From positions 1-11,556 of the forward strand of contig URCI01000071.1 of assembly GCA_900546345.1 (NCBI GenBank): a stretch of 11,556 nucleotides of DNA. The letters run 5' to 3'. The position numbers were made by a program, and so were the translations under genes. This DNA is from an uncultured Prevotella sp. GTDB lineage: Bacteria; Bacteroidota; Bacteroidia; Bacteroidales; Bacteroidaceae. The notes below the pieces were generated by a model. The model had not been told where the DNA came from. It made no database searches and saw only the letters and a list, made by a program, of their open reading frames with translations. This document shows, one piece after another, positions 1 to 7,252 of this stretch (position 1 is the first letter of the stretch; every line of letters starts with the position of its first letter).

Positions 1-1
1 G

Positions 2-271
2 CTACGCGCCGACGGCGGTTTTCGCAAGAGCTATCCGGCCATCGAGACGCCGACGGTCAGCACGGTCGGTGCAGGCGACAACTTCAATGCCGGACTCATC
101 TATGGTATGGTGAAGTATGGTATCACCCGCCGTGACATCGAGAACGGACTCACTGAGGAACAGTGGGACCATATCATTGCGTGTGCACAGGACTTCTCTG
201 CTGCTGCCTGCCAAAGCATCTACAACTACATCTCCAAAGAGTTTGGAGAGGAGAAGCGCAAGCAACTCTGA
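2..271 (+). CDS. PfkB-family carbohydrate kinase, C-terminal part (5' end outside window)
   Basis: This is the last 89 codons of a gene that begins before the window, in the frame starting at base 2, ending in TGA at 269-271. The product carries the ribokinase/PfkB signature near its C-terminus: STVGAGDNFNAG at about residues 20-31 of the fragment. In this family the GAGD loop forms the anion hole, and its Asp is the catalytic base that activates the sugar hydroxyl for phosphorylation by ATP. The protein would be cytoplasmic. The sugar substrate (fructose, ribose, nucleoside or other) cannot be told from this part. The next gene, pnp, lies 259 bases downstream with its own promoter, so the two are probably not one operon. 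Family assignment is confident; specificity is unknown. Confidence 0.85.
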   Translation, partial: LRADGGFRKSYPAIETPTVSTVGAGDNFNAGLIYGMVKYGITRRDIENGLTEEQWDHIIACAQDFSAAACQSIYNYISKEFGEEKRKQL

Positions 272-449
272 CAAAACATCCCGGTCGGGGCGTTCGGACA
301 AGGGCGGGCACCCCTCTCCTGGATGGAGCCGTCGGAGCACAGCGGTCTTCACGATGTGTCGGGGCAAGGGGCTCGATGCATTGGGGCATCCTTCACAACA
401 CTTTGGAAGCAAGACTGAATAATAAAAAAGAATAAATTTCTTGTTTCCA
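272..449. other. Gene-free spacer with an unusual GC-rich block
   Basis: The spacer between the kinase gene and the pnp promoter has two parts. Bases 272 to about 415 are GC-rich with short repeated words: TCGGGGC occurs twice, and there is a small hairpin GATGC/GCATC at 375-379 and 386-390. From about 418 on it is AT-rich. I see no intrinsic terminator with a T tract and no open frame that looks like a real gene. It could hold an untranslated structure, a degenerate repeat or a decayed gene. I cannot assign a function. Confidence 0.4.
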
Positions 450-481
450 TTTGCTTATGTCCTATAAAAGAGGTATATTTG
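450..481 (+). promoter_or_regulatory. Bacteroidetes-type promoter of pnp
   Basis: A -33 word TTTG (450-453) and a -7 word TATATTTG (474-481, matching TAnnTTTG) are separated by 20 bases, which fits the Bacteroidetes primary sigma factor. Transcription would start near 488, giving a leader of about 40 bases, AT-rich, before the ATG at 531. No Shine-Dalgarno sequence is present, as is usual in this phylum. Confidence 0.65.
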
Positions 482-530
482 CACGATTTATTTTGATGTT
501 TGTACAAAAACGAAGTTTTTTAGATTTTAG

Positions 531-2837
531 ATGAACGTAATTACAAAAACCGTTCAATTGCCAGATGGAAGAACCATCTCAATTGAAACCGGAAAGGTTG
601 CGAAGCAAGCTGATGGCGCTGCTGTCCTGCGTATGGGCAACACCGTATTGCTTGCTACTGTTTGTGCAGCCAAAGAGGCAGTTCCGGGAACAGATTTCAT
701 GCCTTTGCAAGTAGACTATCGTGAGCAGTACAGTGCTGCAGGCCGTTTCCCGGGCGGATTCACTAAGCGTGAGGGCAAAGCCAGCGATGAGGAGATCCTC
801 GTCTCCCGTCTGGTCGACCGTGCCCTGCGCCCTCTCTTCCCTTCTGACTATCACTGCGAGGTTTATGTGCAGGTGATGCTCCTCTCCGCCGATGGCGTGG
901 ACCAGCCCGACGCACTGGCCGGTTTTGCCGCCTCCGCAGCTATGGCTTGTTCCAACATTCCTTTTGACTATACGATTTCTGAGGTTCGTGTGGCTCGCAT
1001 CAACGGCGAGTTTGTCATCAACCCCACCTTCCAGCAGATGGCTGATGCCGACATGGACTTGATGGTCGGCGCCACCAAAGACAACATCATGATGGTGGAA
1101 GGCGAAATGAAAGAGGTTCAGGAAAAAGACCTGATCGATGCTCTGAAAGCAGCTCATGAGGCTATCAAGCCAATGTGTGAACTGCAGGACGAGCTGGCCA
1201 AAGAGCTCGGCACTGACGTCAAGCGCGAGTACGACGATGAGATCAACGACGAAGACCTGCGTCAGCAGATCAAGGACGAGCTCTACAAGCCTTGCTATGA
1301 GATCAACCACAAGGCTCTGCCTAAGCAGGAGCGCAACGACGCCTATGACAAGGTGCTCGCTGACTTCCTGGAGAAATATGATGCCGCACATACTGATCTG
1401 TCCGAGGAAGACCTCGAAGAGAAGCATGCTGAGGCTACACGCTACTACGCTGACGTGATGCGTGACGCTATGCGTCGCTGCATCCTCGATGAGGGACTGC
1501 GTATGGATGGCCGTGGCACGACCGACATCCGCCCGATCTGGTGCGAGGTGTCTCCGCTGCCCATGCCTCACGGATCCGCTATCTTCCAGCGTGGCGAGAC
1601 GATGTCTCTGACCACATGTACGCTGGGTACCAAGCTCGACGAGAAGATGGTCGACGGTGTCCTCAACCGTGGTTATCAGCGCTTCCTGCTCCACTACAAC
1701 TTCCCACCGTTCTGTACCGGTGAGGCTAAGGCACAGCGTGGCGTAGGCCGCCGTGAGATTGGTCACGGACACTTGGCATGGCGTGCTCTGAAGGATCAGA
1801 TCCCTGAGGACTTCCCTTATACAGTACGTCTGGTGAGCCAGGTGCTCGAGTCCAACGGCTCTTCCTCTATGGCAACAACTTGTGCCGGTACGCTGGCATT
1901 GATGGACGCTGGTGTGCCGATGAAGAAGCCTGTGGCCGGTATCGCCATGGGTCTGATCCACAATCCCGGTGAGGAGGGCTATGCTATCCTGAGCGATATC
2001 CTTGGTGATGAGGACCACCTCGGCGATATGGACTTCAAGACAACAGGTACAAAAGACGGTCTGACCGCTACTCAGATGGATATCAAGTGCGACGGACTGC
2101 CATTCGAGATTCTTGAGAAAGCTTTGATGCAGGCTAAGGCCGGCCGCGAGCATATCATGAACGAGATGATGAAGACCATCTCTGAGCCCCGCAAGGAACT
2201 GAAGCCGCAGGTGCCACGCATCGTCGCCCTTACGATTCCTAAGGAGTTCATCGGTGCTGTCATTGGCCCGGGCGGAAAGATCATCCAGCAGATGCAGGAG
2301 GATACGGGTGCCACCATCACGATCGATGAGGCTGACGGCGTTGGCAAGGTGCAGGTATCTGCTCCTAACAAAGAGAGCATCGACGCTGCCTTGGCTAAGA
2401 TCAAGGCTATCGTGGCTGTGCCTGAGGTCGGCGAGGTCTATGAGGGCACAGTGAAGAGCATCATGCCTTACGGTTGCTTCGTAGAGATCCTGCCGGGCAA
2501 GGAAGGTCTGCTCCACATCTCTGAGATTGCATGGAAGCGCCTTGAGACAGTCGAAGAGGCTGGTATCAAGGAAGGCGACAAGATCAAGGTGAAGCTCCTG
2601 GAGATTGATCCTAAGACGGGCAAGTACAAGCTTTCTCACCGTGTGCTCATCGACAAGCCCGAAGGCTATGTTGAGCGCGAGCGCCGTCCGCGTGGCGATC
2701 GTGGTGAGCGTCGTCCGCGCCGTGAGGGTGGCAACAATGGTGGCGAGCGTCGTCCGCGTCGTTTCGAGCACCACGACAATGCTGAGGCTCCAAAGGATTT
2801 CAGCGACAAGCTCGATCACAACAACGATGTAGAGTAA
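531..2837 (+). CDS. pnp: Polynucleotide phosphorylase (PNPase)
   Basis: PNPase degrades RNA 3' to 5' with phosphate, releasing nucleoside diphosphates, and is a trimeric part of the RNA turnover machinery in the cytoplasm. The 768-residue product shows the full domain order: first RNase PH domain (about 10-145, with GRFPGGFTKREG at 71-82), a helical linker (about 215-320), second RNase PH domain (about 325-555), KH domain with the GPGGK loop (579-583), and S1 domain (about 635-705). In the second RNase PH domain, LGDEDHLGDMDFK (491-503) carries D495, D501 and K503, equivalent to the E. coli catalytic D486, D492 and K494. It is longer than the E. coli enzyme (711 residues) because of an acidic insert in the linker and a C-terminal tail rich in Arg, Pro and Gly (716-744, three ERRPR repeats) ending in an acidic stretch. 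The tail probably binds RNA or partners. The start fits the promoter upstream. Confidence 0.97.
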   Translation: MNVITKTVQLPDGRTISIETGKVAKQADGAAVLRMGNTVLLATVCAAKEAVPGTDFMPLQVDYREQYSAAGRFPGGFTKREGKASDEEILVSRLVDRALRPLFPSDYHCEVYVQVMLLSADGVDQPDALAGFAASAAMACSNIPFDYTISEVRVARINGEFVINPTFQQMADADMDLMVGATKDNIMMVEGEMKEVQEKDLIDALKAAHEAIKPMCELQDELAKELGTDVKREYDDEINDEDLRQQIKDELYKPCYEINHKALPKQERNDAYDKVLADFLEKYDAAHTDLSEEDLEEKHAEATRYYADVMRDAMRRCILDEGLRMDGRGTTDIRPIWCEVSPLPMPHGSAIFQRGETMSLTTCTLGTKLDEKMVDGVLNRGYQRFLLHYNFPPFCTGEAKAQRGVGRREIGHGHLAWRALKDQIPEDFPYTVRLVSQVLESNGSSSMATTCAGTLALMDAGVPMKKPVAGIAMGLIHNPGEEGYAILSDILGDEDHLGDMDFKTTGTKDGLTATQMDIKCDGLPFEILEKALMQAKAGREHIMNEMMKTISEPRKELKPQVPRIVALTIPKEFIGAVIGPGGKIIQQMQEDTGATITIDEADGVGKVQVSAPNKESIDAALAKIKAIVAVPEVGEVYEGTVKSIMPYGCFVEILPGKEGLLHISEIAWKRLETVEEAGIKEGDKIKVKLLEIDPKTGKYKLSHRVLIDKPEGYVERERRPRGDRGERRPRREGGNNGGERRPRRFEHHDNAEAPKDFSDKLDHNNDVE

Positions 2838-2858
2838 TCTACACCTTATTATATATAA

Positions 2859-2895
2859 GCGCCCCCATATCGCTTTCTGGCTGATATGGGGGCGC
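2859..2895 (+). other. Perfect 13-bp hairpin just after pnp
   Basis: GCGCCCCCATATC (2859-2871) pairs perfectly with GATATGGGGGCGC (2883-2895) around an 11-base loop, starting 22 bases after the pnp stop codon. No T tract follows, so it is not a standard terminator on its own. It may block 3' exonucleases or act together with the terminator 24 bases further on. Confidence 0.6.
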
Positions 2896-2918
2896 GTTGC
2901 GTTTGTGACAATGGAATG

Positions 2919-2944
2919 ACGCCGCATCATCTGCGGCGTTTTTT
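2919..2944 (+). terminator. Intrinsic terminator of pnp
   Basis: An 8-bp GC-rich stem ACGCCGCA/TGCGGCGT (2919-2926, 2932-2939) with a 5-base loop is followed directly by a run of T (2939-2944). This is a typical rho-independent terminator on the + strand. The A residues on its other side are not placed to serve the opposite gene well. Confidence 0.85.
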
Positions 2945-2956
2945 ACATGCAAAATA

Positions 2957-2999
2957 CCGCATCGGCAAGTTTCCGTGAGGGAAATCTTTGCCAATGCGG
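2957..2999 (-). terminator. Possible terminator hairpin of dps
   Basis: An imperfect long hairpin lies between the two convergent genes: CCGCAT (2957-2962) pairs with ATGCGG (2994-2999), GGCAA with TTGCC, and TTTCC with GGAAA, around a short loop near 2975-2979. Read on the - strand it follows dps by about 70 bases and is trailed by a short T-containing stretch (TATTTT). It may end dps transcription, but the T tract is weak. Confidence 0.4.
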
Positions 3000-3067
3000 C
3001 GATCAGGTGTGAATCAATTCTCTATGTATAGTCAGCTATGTGAGGCTTGCGGGCTGTTGCCTTTTCG

Positions 3068-3556
3068 TCATTTAGCGCATTTGGGTGAGTTGAAGGCTAC
3101 GAGCATCCAAACGGTCTTCTCCTGCTCCTTGAGGTAGTCGCTCATCTGTGCCACAGTGACCTCGTCGCCGGCGTCGGCAGCTAAGCGGAGCACTTCGCGC
3201 TCCTGAGCGATGAGCGTCTTTAGCGTGTCGAGGACATACTCCACTGCGTTGCAGCCTGTCTCGGGGACTTCGAGTTCCTGCACCTTGGCTACTTTGAGGT
3301 AAGCCGAGAATCGGCTCTCTGGGGTTCCGTCGAGCTGAAGGATACGCTCAGCGATTTCGTCGATCTTTGTGGCGGCGTCGTCGTAGAGCTCCTCATATTT
3401 CTCATGCATGATGAAGAAGCCATGGCCGCGTACGTTCCAGTGGAGGTTGCGCAGGTTGGTGTAGTGAATCTGGAAGTCTGCTAACAATTGAGCCAGAGCG
3501 TTGACGACGTTGAGAGTGAGCTCGCTGTTGAGTCCGGTGAAATTCAGAGTCTTCAT
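3068..3556 (-). CDS. dps: Dps-family ferritin-like DNA-protection / iron-storage protein
   Basis: Dps proteins form 12-subunit shells that oxidise Fe(II) with hydrogen peroxide, store the iron and protect DNA during oxidative stress or starvation. With the start used here the protein has 162 residues. It shows the inter-subunit ferroxidase set H39, H51, D66 and E70; the spacing (12, 15, 4) is the same as in E. coli Dps, within NLHWN, the GHGFF stretch, H51 and DEIAER. The frame is open upstream to an ATG at 3628, but the promoter -7 box at 3606-3613 lies inside that extension, so translation must begin at 3568 (MNNIM...) or 3556 (MKTLNF...). The latter matches the usual Bacteroidales N-terminus. 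The gene has its own promoter and is separate from the mannan operon upstream. OxyR control is common in this group but I see no proof here. Confidence 0.9.
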   Translation of the reverse strand: MKTLNFTGLNSELTLNVVNALAQLLADFQIHYTNLRNLHWNVRGHGFFIMHEKYEELYDDAATKIDEIAERILQLDGTPESRFSAYLKVAKVQELEVPETGCNAVEYVLDTLKTLIAQEREVLRLAADAGDEVTVAQMSDYLKEQEKTVWMLVAFNSPKCAK

Positions 3557-3605
3557 AATGTTATTCATTTTAGTGGTTGATAATCTTGTTTTCTTTTCTC
3601 TGGTG

Positions 3606-3636
3606 CAAAGATAGTGGTTTGTTGCCATGGGTGCAA
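3606..3636 (-). promoter_or_regulatory. Promoter of dps
   Basis: On the - strand a -7 box TATCTTTG (3613-3606) matches TAnnTTTG and a TTG (3636-3634) sits 20 bases upstream as the -33 element. Transcription would start near 3599, giving a leader of about 40 bases. This decides against the longest possible dps reading frame, whose ATG at 3628 would lie upstream of the transcript. Confidence 0.6.
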
Positions 3637-3675
3637 CAGCCTTTTTCTATGGACTTATAGACAAAATGAATAACA

Positions 3676-3713
3676 AAAAGAAAAGCATTGTATGTCAGTG
3701 TGTTAGGCTGACA
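3676..3713 (-). terminator. Possible terminator of the mannan operon
   Basis: Read on the - strand, TGTCAG (3713-3708) and CTGACA (3698-3693) form a 6-bp stem with a 9-base loop, about 40 bases after the regulator stop codon. A T-rich stretch with only a few other bases follows (about 3687-3676). The stem is short, so this is tentative. Confidence 0.4.
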
Positions 3714-3751
3714 AACAGTGCTTTGGCCTTTTTCTTGGACAGTGAACATTT

Positions 3752-4633
3752 TCAGATGATGATCCTCACCTTCTTGTATTGTTCGCGGAACTCGCTGGGC
3801 GTGCATCCTTTCTTGCGCTTGAAGATGCGGTTGAAGTTGCTCATGTTGTTGTATCCGCACTTGAAGCAGATCTCTCCGACGCTCTCATTGGTGTCGATGA
3901 GCATACGTGTGGCGTTGCCCATGCGTATGTCGATGATGTAGTCGCTCAGCGTGCGTCCCGTGTGCTGTTTAAAGAAGCGGCTGAACGAGCTTTTGCTCAT
4001 GTTGGCCAGTCCTGCCAGATCTTCGAGCATCAGCTCGCTCATGTAGTGCTCGGCAATGTAGTTTTTCACCTTGAGGATACGGCGGCTGTCGTCCTCGATG
4101 TCGACCTTGGCATAGCTTGTAGTGGCCAGCGTCCTCATGCCTTCGCTGGTAGCGAGTGTGTTGAGAATCTCTAGAAACTGGATCGTCGCCATGAACTTGT
4201 CGCCCTGATGTCCCAGGTTTTCCAGCTTGTCATAGATCTTGATGATCGTGCTGATGGGGAAGGCGATGCCTTTCTGAGCCTCTATAAGCATCTTGCGGAT
4301 GTTGTCGAAGGGCGTCTTGGTCAGCAGTCCTTCGTTGAGATTGCCGAGATCAAACTGAATAGTGATCTCCCGGATGTCGTCGCTATGGCAGTCGCCTTGC
4401 TCCCAGACGTGCTCAAGCTCATTGCTGCTGATGAGCACGAGGTCATAGTCGCCTATGACCTCACTGCTGTCGCCCACGATTCGCCTGACACCTTTGGCGT
4501 TTTCAACGAAGTTCAGTTCACAGACCTCATGGTTGTGGATGGGGTAGGTGAACTCTTTCTTGTGTCGCTCCACGATATAGAGGATGTCTTTGTCCATCAG
4601 TGGAGTAATCTCATGCAAAACGTGGCTGTTCAT
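3752..4633 (-). CDS. AraC-family transcriptional regulator, last gene of the mannan operon
   Basis: The 293-residue product has the two-part layout of AraC regulators. The N-terminal part (about 25-100) looks like a sugar-sensing cupin: FTYPIHNHEVCELNFVENAKG with H33 and H35, and a later H75. The C-terminal part (about 185-285) holds two helix-turn-helix motifs: the first at about 201-226 (LEDLAGLANMSKSSFSRFF), the second at about 251-279 (SVGEICFKCGYNNMSNFNR). It begins 12 bases after the epimerase stop codon, so it is probably translated from the same mRNA. The likely role is activation of the upstream mannan genes in response to a mannan-derived sugar, with feedback on its own synthesis. 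That is inferred from position; the ligand is unknown. A second in-frame Met at residue 13 is a less likely start. Confidence 0.88.
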   Translation of the reverse strand: MNSHVLHEITPLMDKDILYIVERHKKEFTYPIHNHEVCELNFVENAKGVRRIVGDSSEVIGDYDLVLISSNELEHVWEQGDCHSDDIREITIQFDLGNLNEGLLTKTPFDNIRKMLIEAQKGIAFPISTIIKIYDKLENLGHQGDKFMATIQFLEILNTLATSEGMRTLATTSYAKVDIEDDSRRILKVKNYIAEHYMSELMLEDLAGLANMSKSSFSRFFKQHTGRTLSDYIIDIRMGNATRMLIDTNESVGEICFKCGYNNMSNFNRIFKRKKGCTPSEFREQYKKVRIII

Positions 4634-4645
4634 AGTTGTAGGGCT

Positions 4646-5833
4646 TTAAACTTGTCGTTCAATGATTTCCAAACACATGCGGCTGTTGTGGTAAGGGCAT
4701 TTCCAGAAGCCTGCCTTGTCATCTTCGAGGTTGACCTTTCCGTTGTCGTCGATGCTCCAATGCCATTCGCCGTTGACATGATCCACGAGATGCGTGTCGA
4801 TATACCTCCAGCAGTTCTTTGCGATGGCCAGCGCCTGCTCGTCATGGAAGTACTGATAGAGGTTGACGTGTCCGATGACATTCTCGCAGAGCACCCACCA
4901 TTGGCGCTGTCGGTCGGTCTTTCCCGTGTCCTTCCAATGCTCGTAGATCATGGATCCGTCGGGTTGCAGTCCCTCATCGGCTGCTTTTGCCAGGTCCACC
5001 ACGATAGGTCCGAGCTTTGCCTTCACGTCTTCTTCTCCGAGCACGAGCGCTGTTTCCCACAGCAGCCAAGTCGCCTCGATGTCGTGACCATAGCTCTCTA
5101 CGTTGCGACGTCCATGCCACTCGTTGTCAAAGAACAAGTCGAGATGGTGGGTCTCCTTATTATATAGCTTATCGGTAAAGACGTCGAGCAACTTCAGGAT
5201 GCTTTCGTGCAGTTCCTTGGAAGGCCATACACGATAGAGGTTGGTATAAGGTTCGATGACGTGCAGATGGGTGTTCATTGTCTTAGCCCCGTTTTCGTCC
5301 TTGTCGGAAAGGCGCATGTCTGCGATTGGATTCCATTCGCGTGTCAGCGCTTCCACGTATCCTCCGTTGATGTTGTCATAAGCGTGTGTCTCAATGTCGT
5401 GGTAGAGTCCGATGGCAGCATCGAGCGCTTGCTTGTCGCCGGTGGCGCGTGCATACTCGCTGAGGCCGTAGATGACGAAGCCGATAGCGTAGGTCTGCTT
5501 CTTGGTGTCGAGCGGCTTGCCCTCACAGTCGAGGCTCCAGTACACGCCACCGTACTCTTTGTCGATGAAGTGATCGAGGATATAGTCCTTGGCGCGCGTG
5601 GCAGCTTGCAGGTATTCTTCCTTTTTCATCACACGATAGGCGGCGGAGAAGGCCCACAGGATACGTCCGTTGAGGATCGCGCCCTTCTCTGCTTCGGGGT
5701 GCACGTGGTCGTGACCGTCGACACGGCCATAGTATCCGCCGTGCTCTTTGTCCGTGACCTTATCGATCCAGTACCGGAGGATGTTGTTCTCCAAGCACTG
5801 TTTCATTTCTTTCTTGAGCGTTTCCATAGTCAT
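4646..5833 (-). CDS. Mannobiose/cellobiose 2-epimerase (AGE family)
   Basis: This 395-residue enzyme belongs to the N-acylglucosamine 2-epimerase superfamily, an (alpha/alpha)6 barrel. It most likely converts beta-1,4-mannobiose to mannosyl-beta-1,4-glucose by epimerising C2 of the reducing-end sugar, in the cytoplasm. Visible family features are HGGYYGRVD (31-39), NTHLHVIEPYTNLYR (187-201), SYGHDIEATWLL (247-258), QWWVLCE (311-317) and GFWKCPYHNSR (375-385). H250 and H382 are 132 residues apart, close to the spacing of the two key catalytic His residues in characterised cellobiose 2-epimerases. There is no signal peptide. Its ATG overlaps the stop of the transporter gene by one base (TAATG), suggesting coupled translation. 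Length is normal. The neighbouring GH130 enzyme, which uses the epimerised product, is the main reason to call mannobiose the natural substrate. Confidence 0.92.
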   Translation of the reverse strand: MTMETLKKEMKQCLENNILRYWIDKVTDKEHGGYYGRVDGHDHVHPEAEKGAILNGRILWAFSAAYRVMKKEEYLQAATRAKDYILDHFIDKEYGGVYWSLDCEGKPLDTKKQTYAIGFVIYGLSEYARATGDKQALDAAIGLYHDIETHAYDNINGGYVEALTREWNPIADMRLSDKDENGAKTMNTHLHVIEPYTNLYRVWPSKELHESILKLLDVFTDKLYNKETHHLDLFFDNEWHGRRNVESYGHDIEATWLLWETALVLGEEDVKAKLGPIVVDLAKAADEGLQPDGSMIYEHWKDTGKTDRQRQWWVLCENVIGHVNLYQYFHDEQALAIAKNCWRYIDTHLVDHVNGEWHWSIDDNGKVNLEDDKAGFWKCPYHNSRMCLEIIERQV

Positions 5834-7182
5834 TATTTCTTAATAGGATAGAGATAGGACAGCAGCATCATGATCAGAGCGAAGGCTGCCGGGAACAGGG
5901 AGAACAAGGCCCAGACCATTGTCAGCACGGAGTTGGTGATCGATTGCGGGTCAATGGTGGGATTGCCAAACTGGTCTGTGATCATATGGGCACCAGCCAG
6001 TCCGAGGAACATGGCAATCAGAGAGCCAGAGATGGCCGTTCCGAATTTCTGAGCCATCGTGCCGGAAGAGAAGATAAGGCCAGTGGAGGAGGTGCCATTC
6101 TTCTTTGTTGCGTATTCTGCTACATCGGCATACATCGACCATAACAGTGGAGAGTAGATGCCCACACCGGCTGATGTGAGGATTGTCACGCCGATCATCA
6201 CCCAGATATACGATGGTTTCATCGGGATGAAGAAGAAGATCACGGAGGTGACAAAGCAGATCAGTGATGCGAAGATAAATGTCTTGCGCTTGGAACCCAA
6301 CCATTTGGTGCACACGGGCGACAGGCCGCCGAAGATCATGCACGTCACCTCGCCAAAGGCCATAAACACGGTGTAGTTGATGATGAGGCTGCCCACAGTG
6401 ATGTCACCGCCCATGCAGTAGGAGAACATATATCCGGCCACGGCATAGCGGAAACCATTGAAGAAGTTGGTGCACACGGCAGTGAGGGTCATGAAGATCC
6501 AGGGTTTGTTCTTCACCAAATCCACAAACTGTTTGCCGGAGAACTTTTCTGCGCGTACGGGCTTGAGGCGCTCTTTGGTAAGCAGACCGCAGGCCAGCGT
6601 GCCAGCTGTGGCCAATGCTCCGAAGAAACAACCGAGCACTGCGTATTGGTGCTGGTCGGTGCCACCGACAAATTTTTGAAGATAAGGGAAGGAGAGCAGT
6701 GTGATGAAGCCCATGGCGTAGGCTCCTACCATGCGGAAAGCGGAGAATTGGTTCTTCTCGTTATCGTCGTCGGTCATCACACCTAAGAGGGATCCGAATG
6801 GCACATTGACGAGCGAATAGACCAGCATCATCAATATGTAGAAGAAGTAAGCGTAGATGCGCTTGCCCACGGGACCGAGGTCGGGCGTGTAGAGCAGCAG
6901 GGCAAAGATGACACCCAAGGGGATGGATCCGAAGATCACCCAAGGGCGATAGGTGCCCCAGCGGCTCTGGGTACGGTCTGCGATGACTCCGATGACAGGA
7001 TCGATGAAGACATCGATGAGACGGGCCACCAGCATCAGCACGGCAGCATCGTAGAATGTCAGTCCGAAAACATTAGTGAAGAAGAGTGGAAAGGCAATAG
7101 ACATGATCTTCCACGTGATGCCGCCTGCTGCCGCATCACCGAGCGCATAGCCTATTTTCTCTGATAGCTTGATTTTTGCCAT
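5833..7182 (-). CDS. GPH-family sugar:cation symporter, probable mannobiose importer
   Basis: The 449-residue, strongly hydrophobic protein is a 12-helix inner-membrane transporter of the glycoside-pentoside-hexuronide:cation symporter family (MelB-like, within the major facilitator superfamily). It has the opening GYALGDAAAGG (11-21), then RLIDVFIDP (54-62) with D57 and D61 at the positions of the MelB cation-site Asp55 and Asp59, followed by DRTQSRWGTYRPW (69-81), the family loop between helices 2 and 3. A charged central loop (about 202-226) divides the two six-helix halves. It corresponds to the symporter in the Bacteroides fragilis mannan cluster and most likely imports beta-1,4-mannobiose or short manno-oligosaccharides with Na+ or H+. 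Substrate is inferred from neighbours. It lies 70 bases after the GH130 gene, with a strong hairpin in that gap. Confidence 0.9.
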   Translation of the reverse strand: MAKIKLSEKIGYALGDAAAGGITWKIMSIAFPLFFTNVFGLTFYDAAVLMLVARLIDVFIDPVIGVIADRTQSRWGTYRPWVIFGSIPLGVIFALLLYTPDLGPVGKRIYAYFFYILMMLVYSLVNVPFGSLLGVMTDDDNEKNQFSAFRMVGAYAMGFITLLSFPYLQKFVGGTDQHQYAVLGCFFGALATAGTLACGLLTKERLKPVRAEKFSGKQFVDLVKNKPWIFMTLTAVCTNFFNGFRYAVAGYMFSYCMGGDITVGSLIINYTVFMAFGEVTCMIFGGLSPVCTKWLGSKRKTFIFASLICFVTSVIFFFIPMKPSYIWVMIGVTILTSAGVGIYSPLLWSMYADVAEYATKKNGTSSTGLIFSSGTMAQKFGTAISGSLIAMFLGLAGAHMITDQFGNPTIDPQSITNSVLTMVWALFSLFPAAFALIMMLLSYLYPIKK

Positions 7183-7201
7183 TGGTAATTATTCATTGAC
7201 G

Positions 7202-7238
7202 AAGCCTTTGTCTGGGCAGAGGGCTCAGACAAAGGCTT
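7202..7238 (-). other. Perfect 13-bp intercistronic hairpin between GH130 and transporter genes
   Basis: AAGCCTTTGTCTG (7202-7214) and CAGACAAAGGCTT (7226-7238) pair without mismatch around an 11-base loop, filling half of the 70-base gap. On the transcribed strand no T tract follows, so it is not an ordinary terminator. It could protect the 3' end of the upstream mRNA segment, be a processing site or cause partial read-through. Confidence 0.7.
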
Positions 7239-7252
7239 ATGTTGCTTGTTGT

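Noticed and set aside
2..412. 136-codon - strand frame over the kinase end and the GC-rich gap
   Set aside because: Its left part is antisense to the real kinase fragment with the GAGD motif, and no promoter or family motif supports it.
579..2930. Very long antisense open frame opposite pnp (783 codons)
   Set aside because: It mirrors the codon pattern of the clearly real pnp gene, and its product shows no recognisable domain.
3627..3941. 104-codon + strand frame between dps and the regulator
   Set aside because: It overlaps the DNA-binding end of the AraC gene on the other strand and the dps promoter, with no motif of its own.
4208..5167. 319-codon + strand frame opposite the epimerase and regulator genes
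   Set aside because: Both genes on the other strand have strong family motifs; this frame spans their junction and resembles nothing known.
7202..7238. Intrinsic terminator dividing the mannan operon
   Set aside because: The stem is strong but no T tract follows on the transcribed strand, and no new promoter box precedes the transporter gene.
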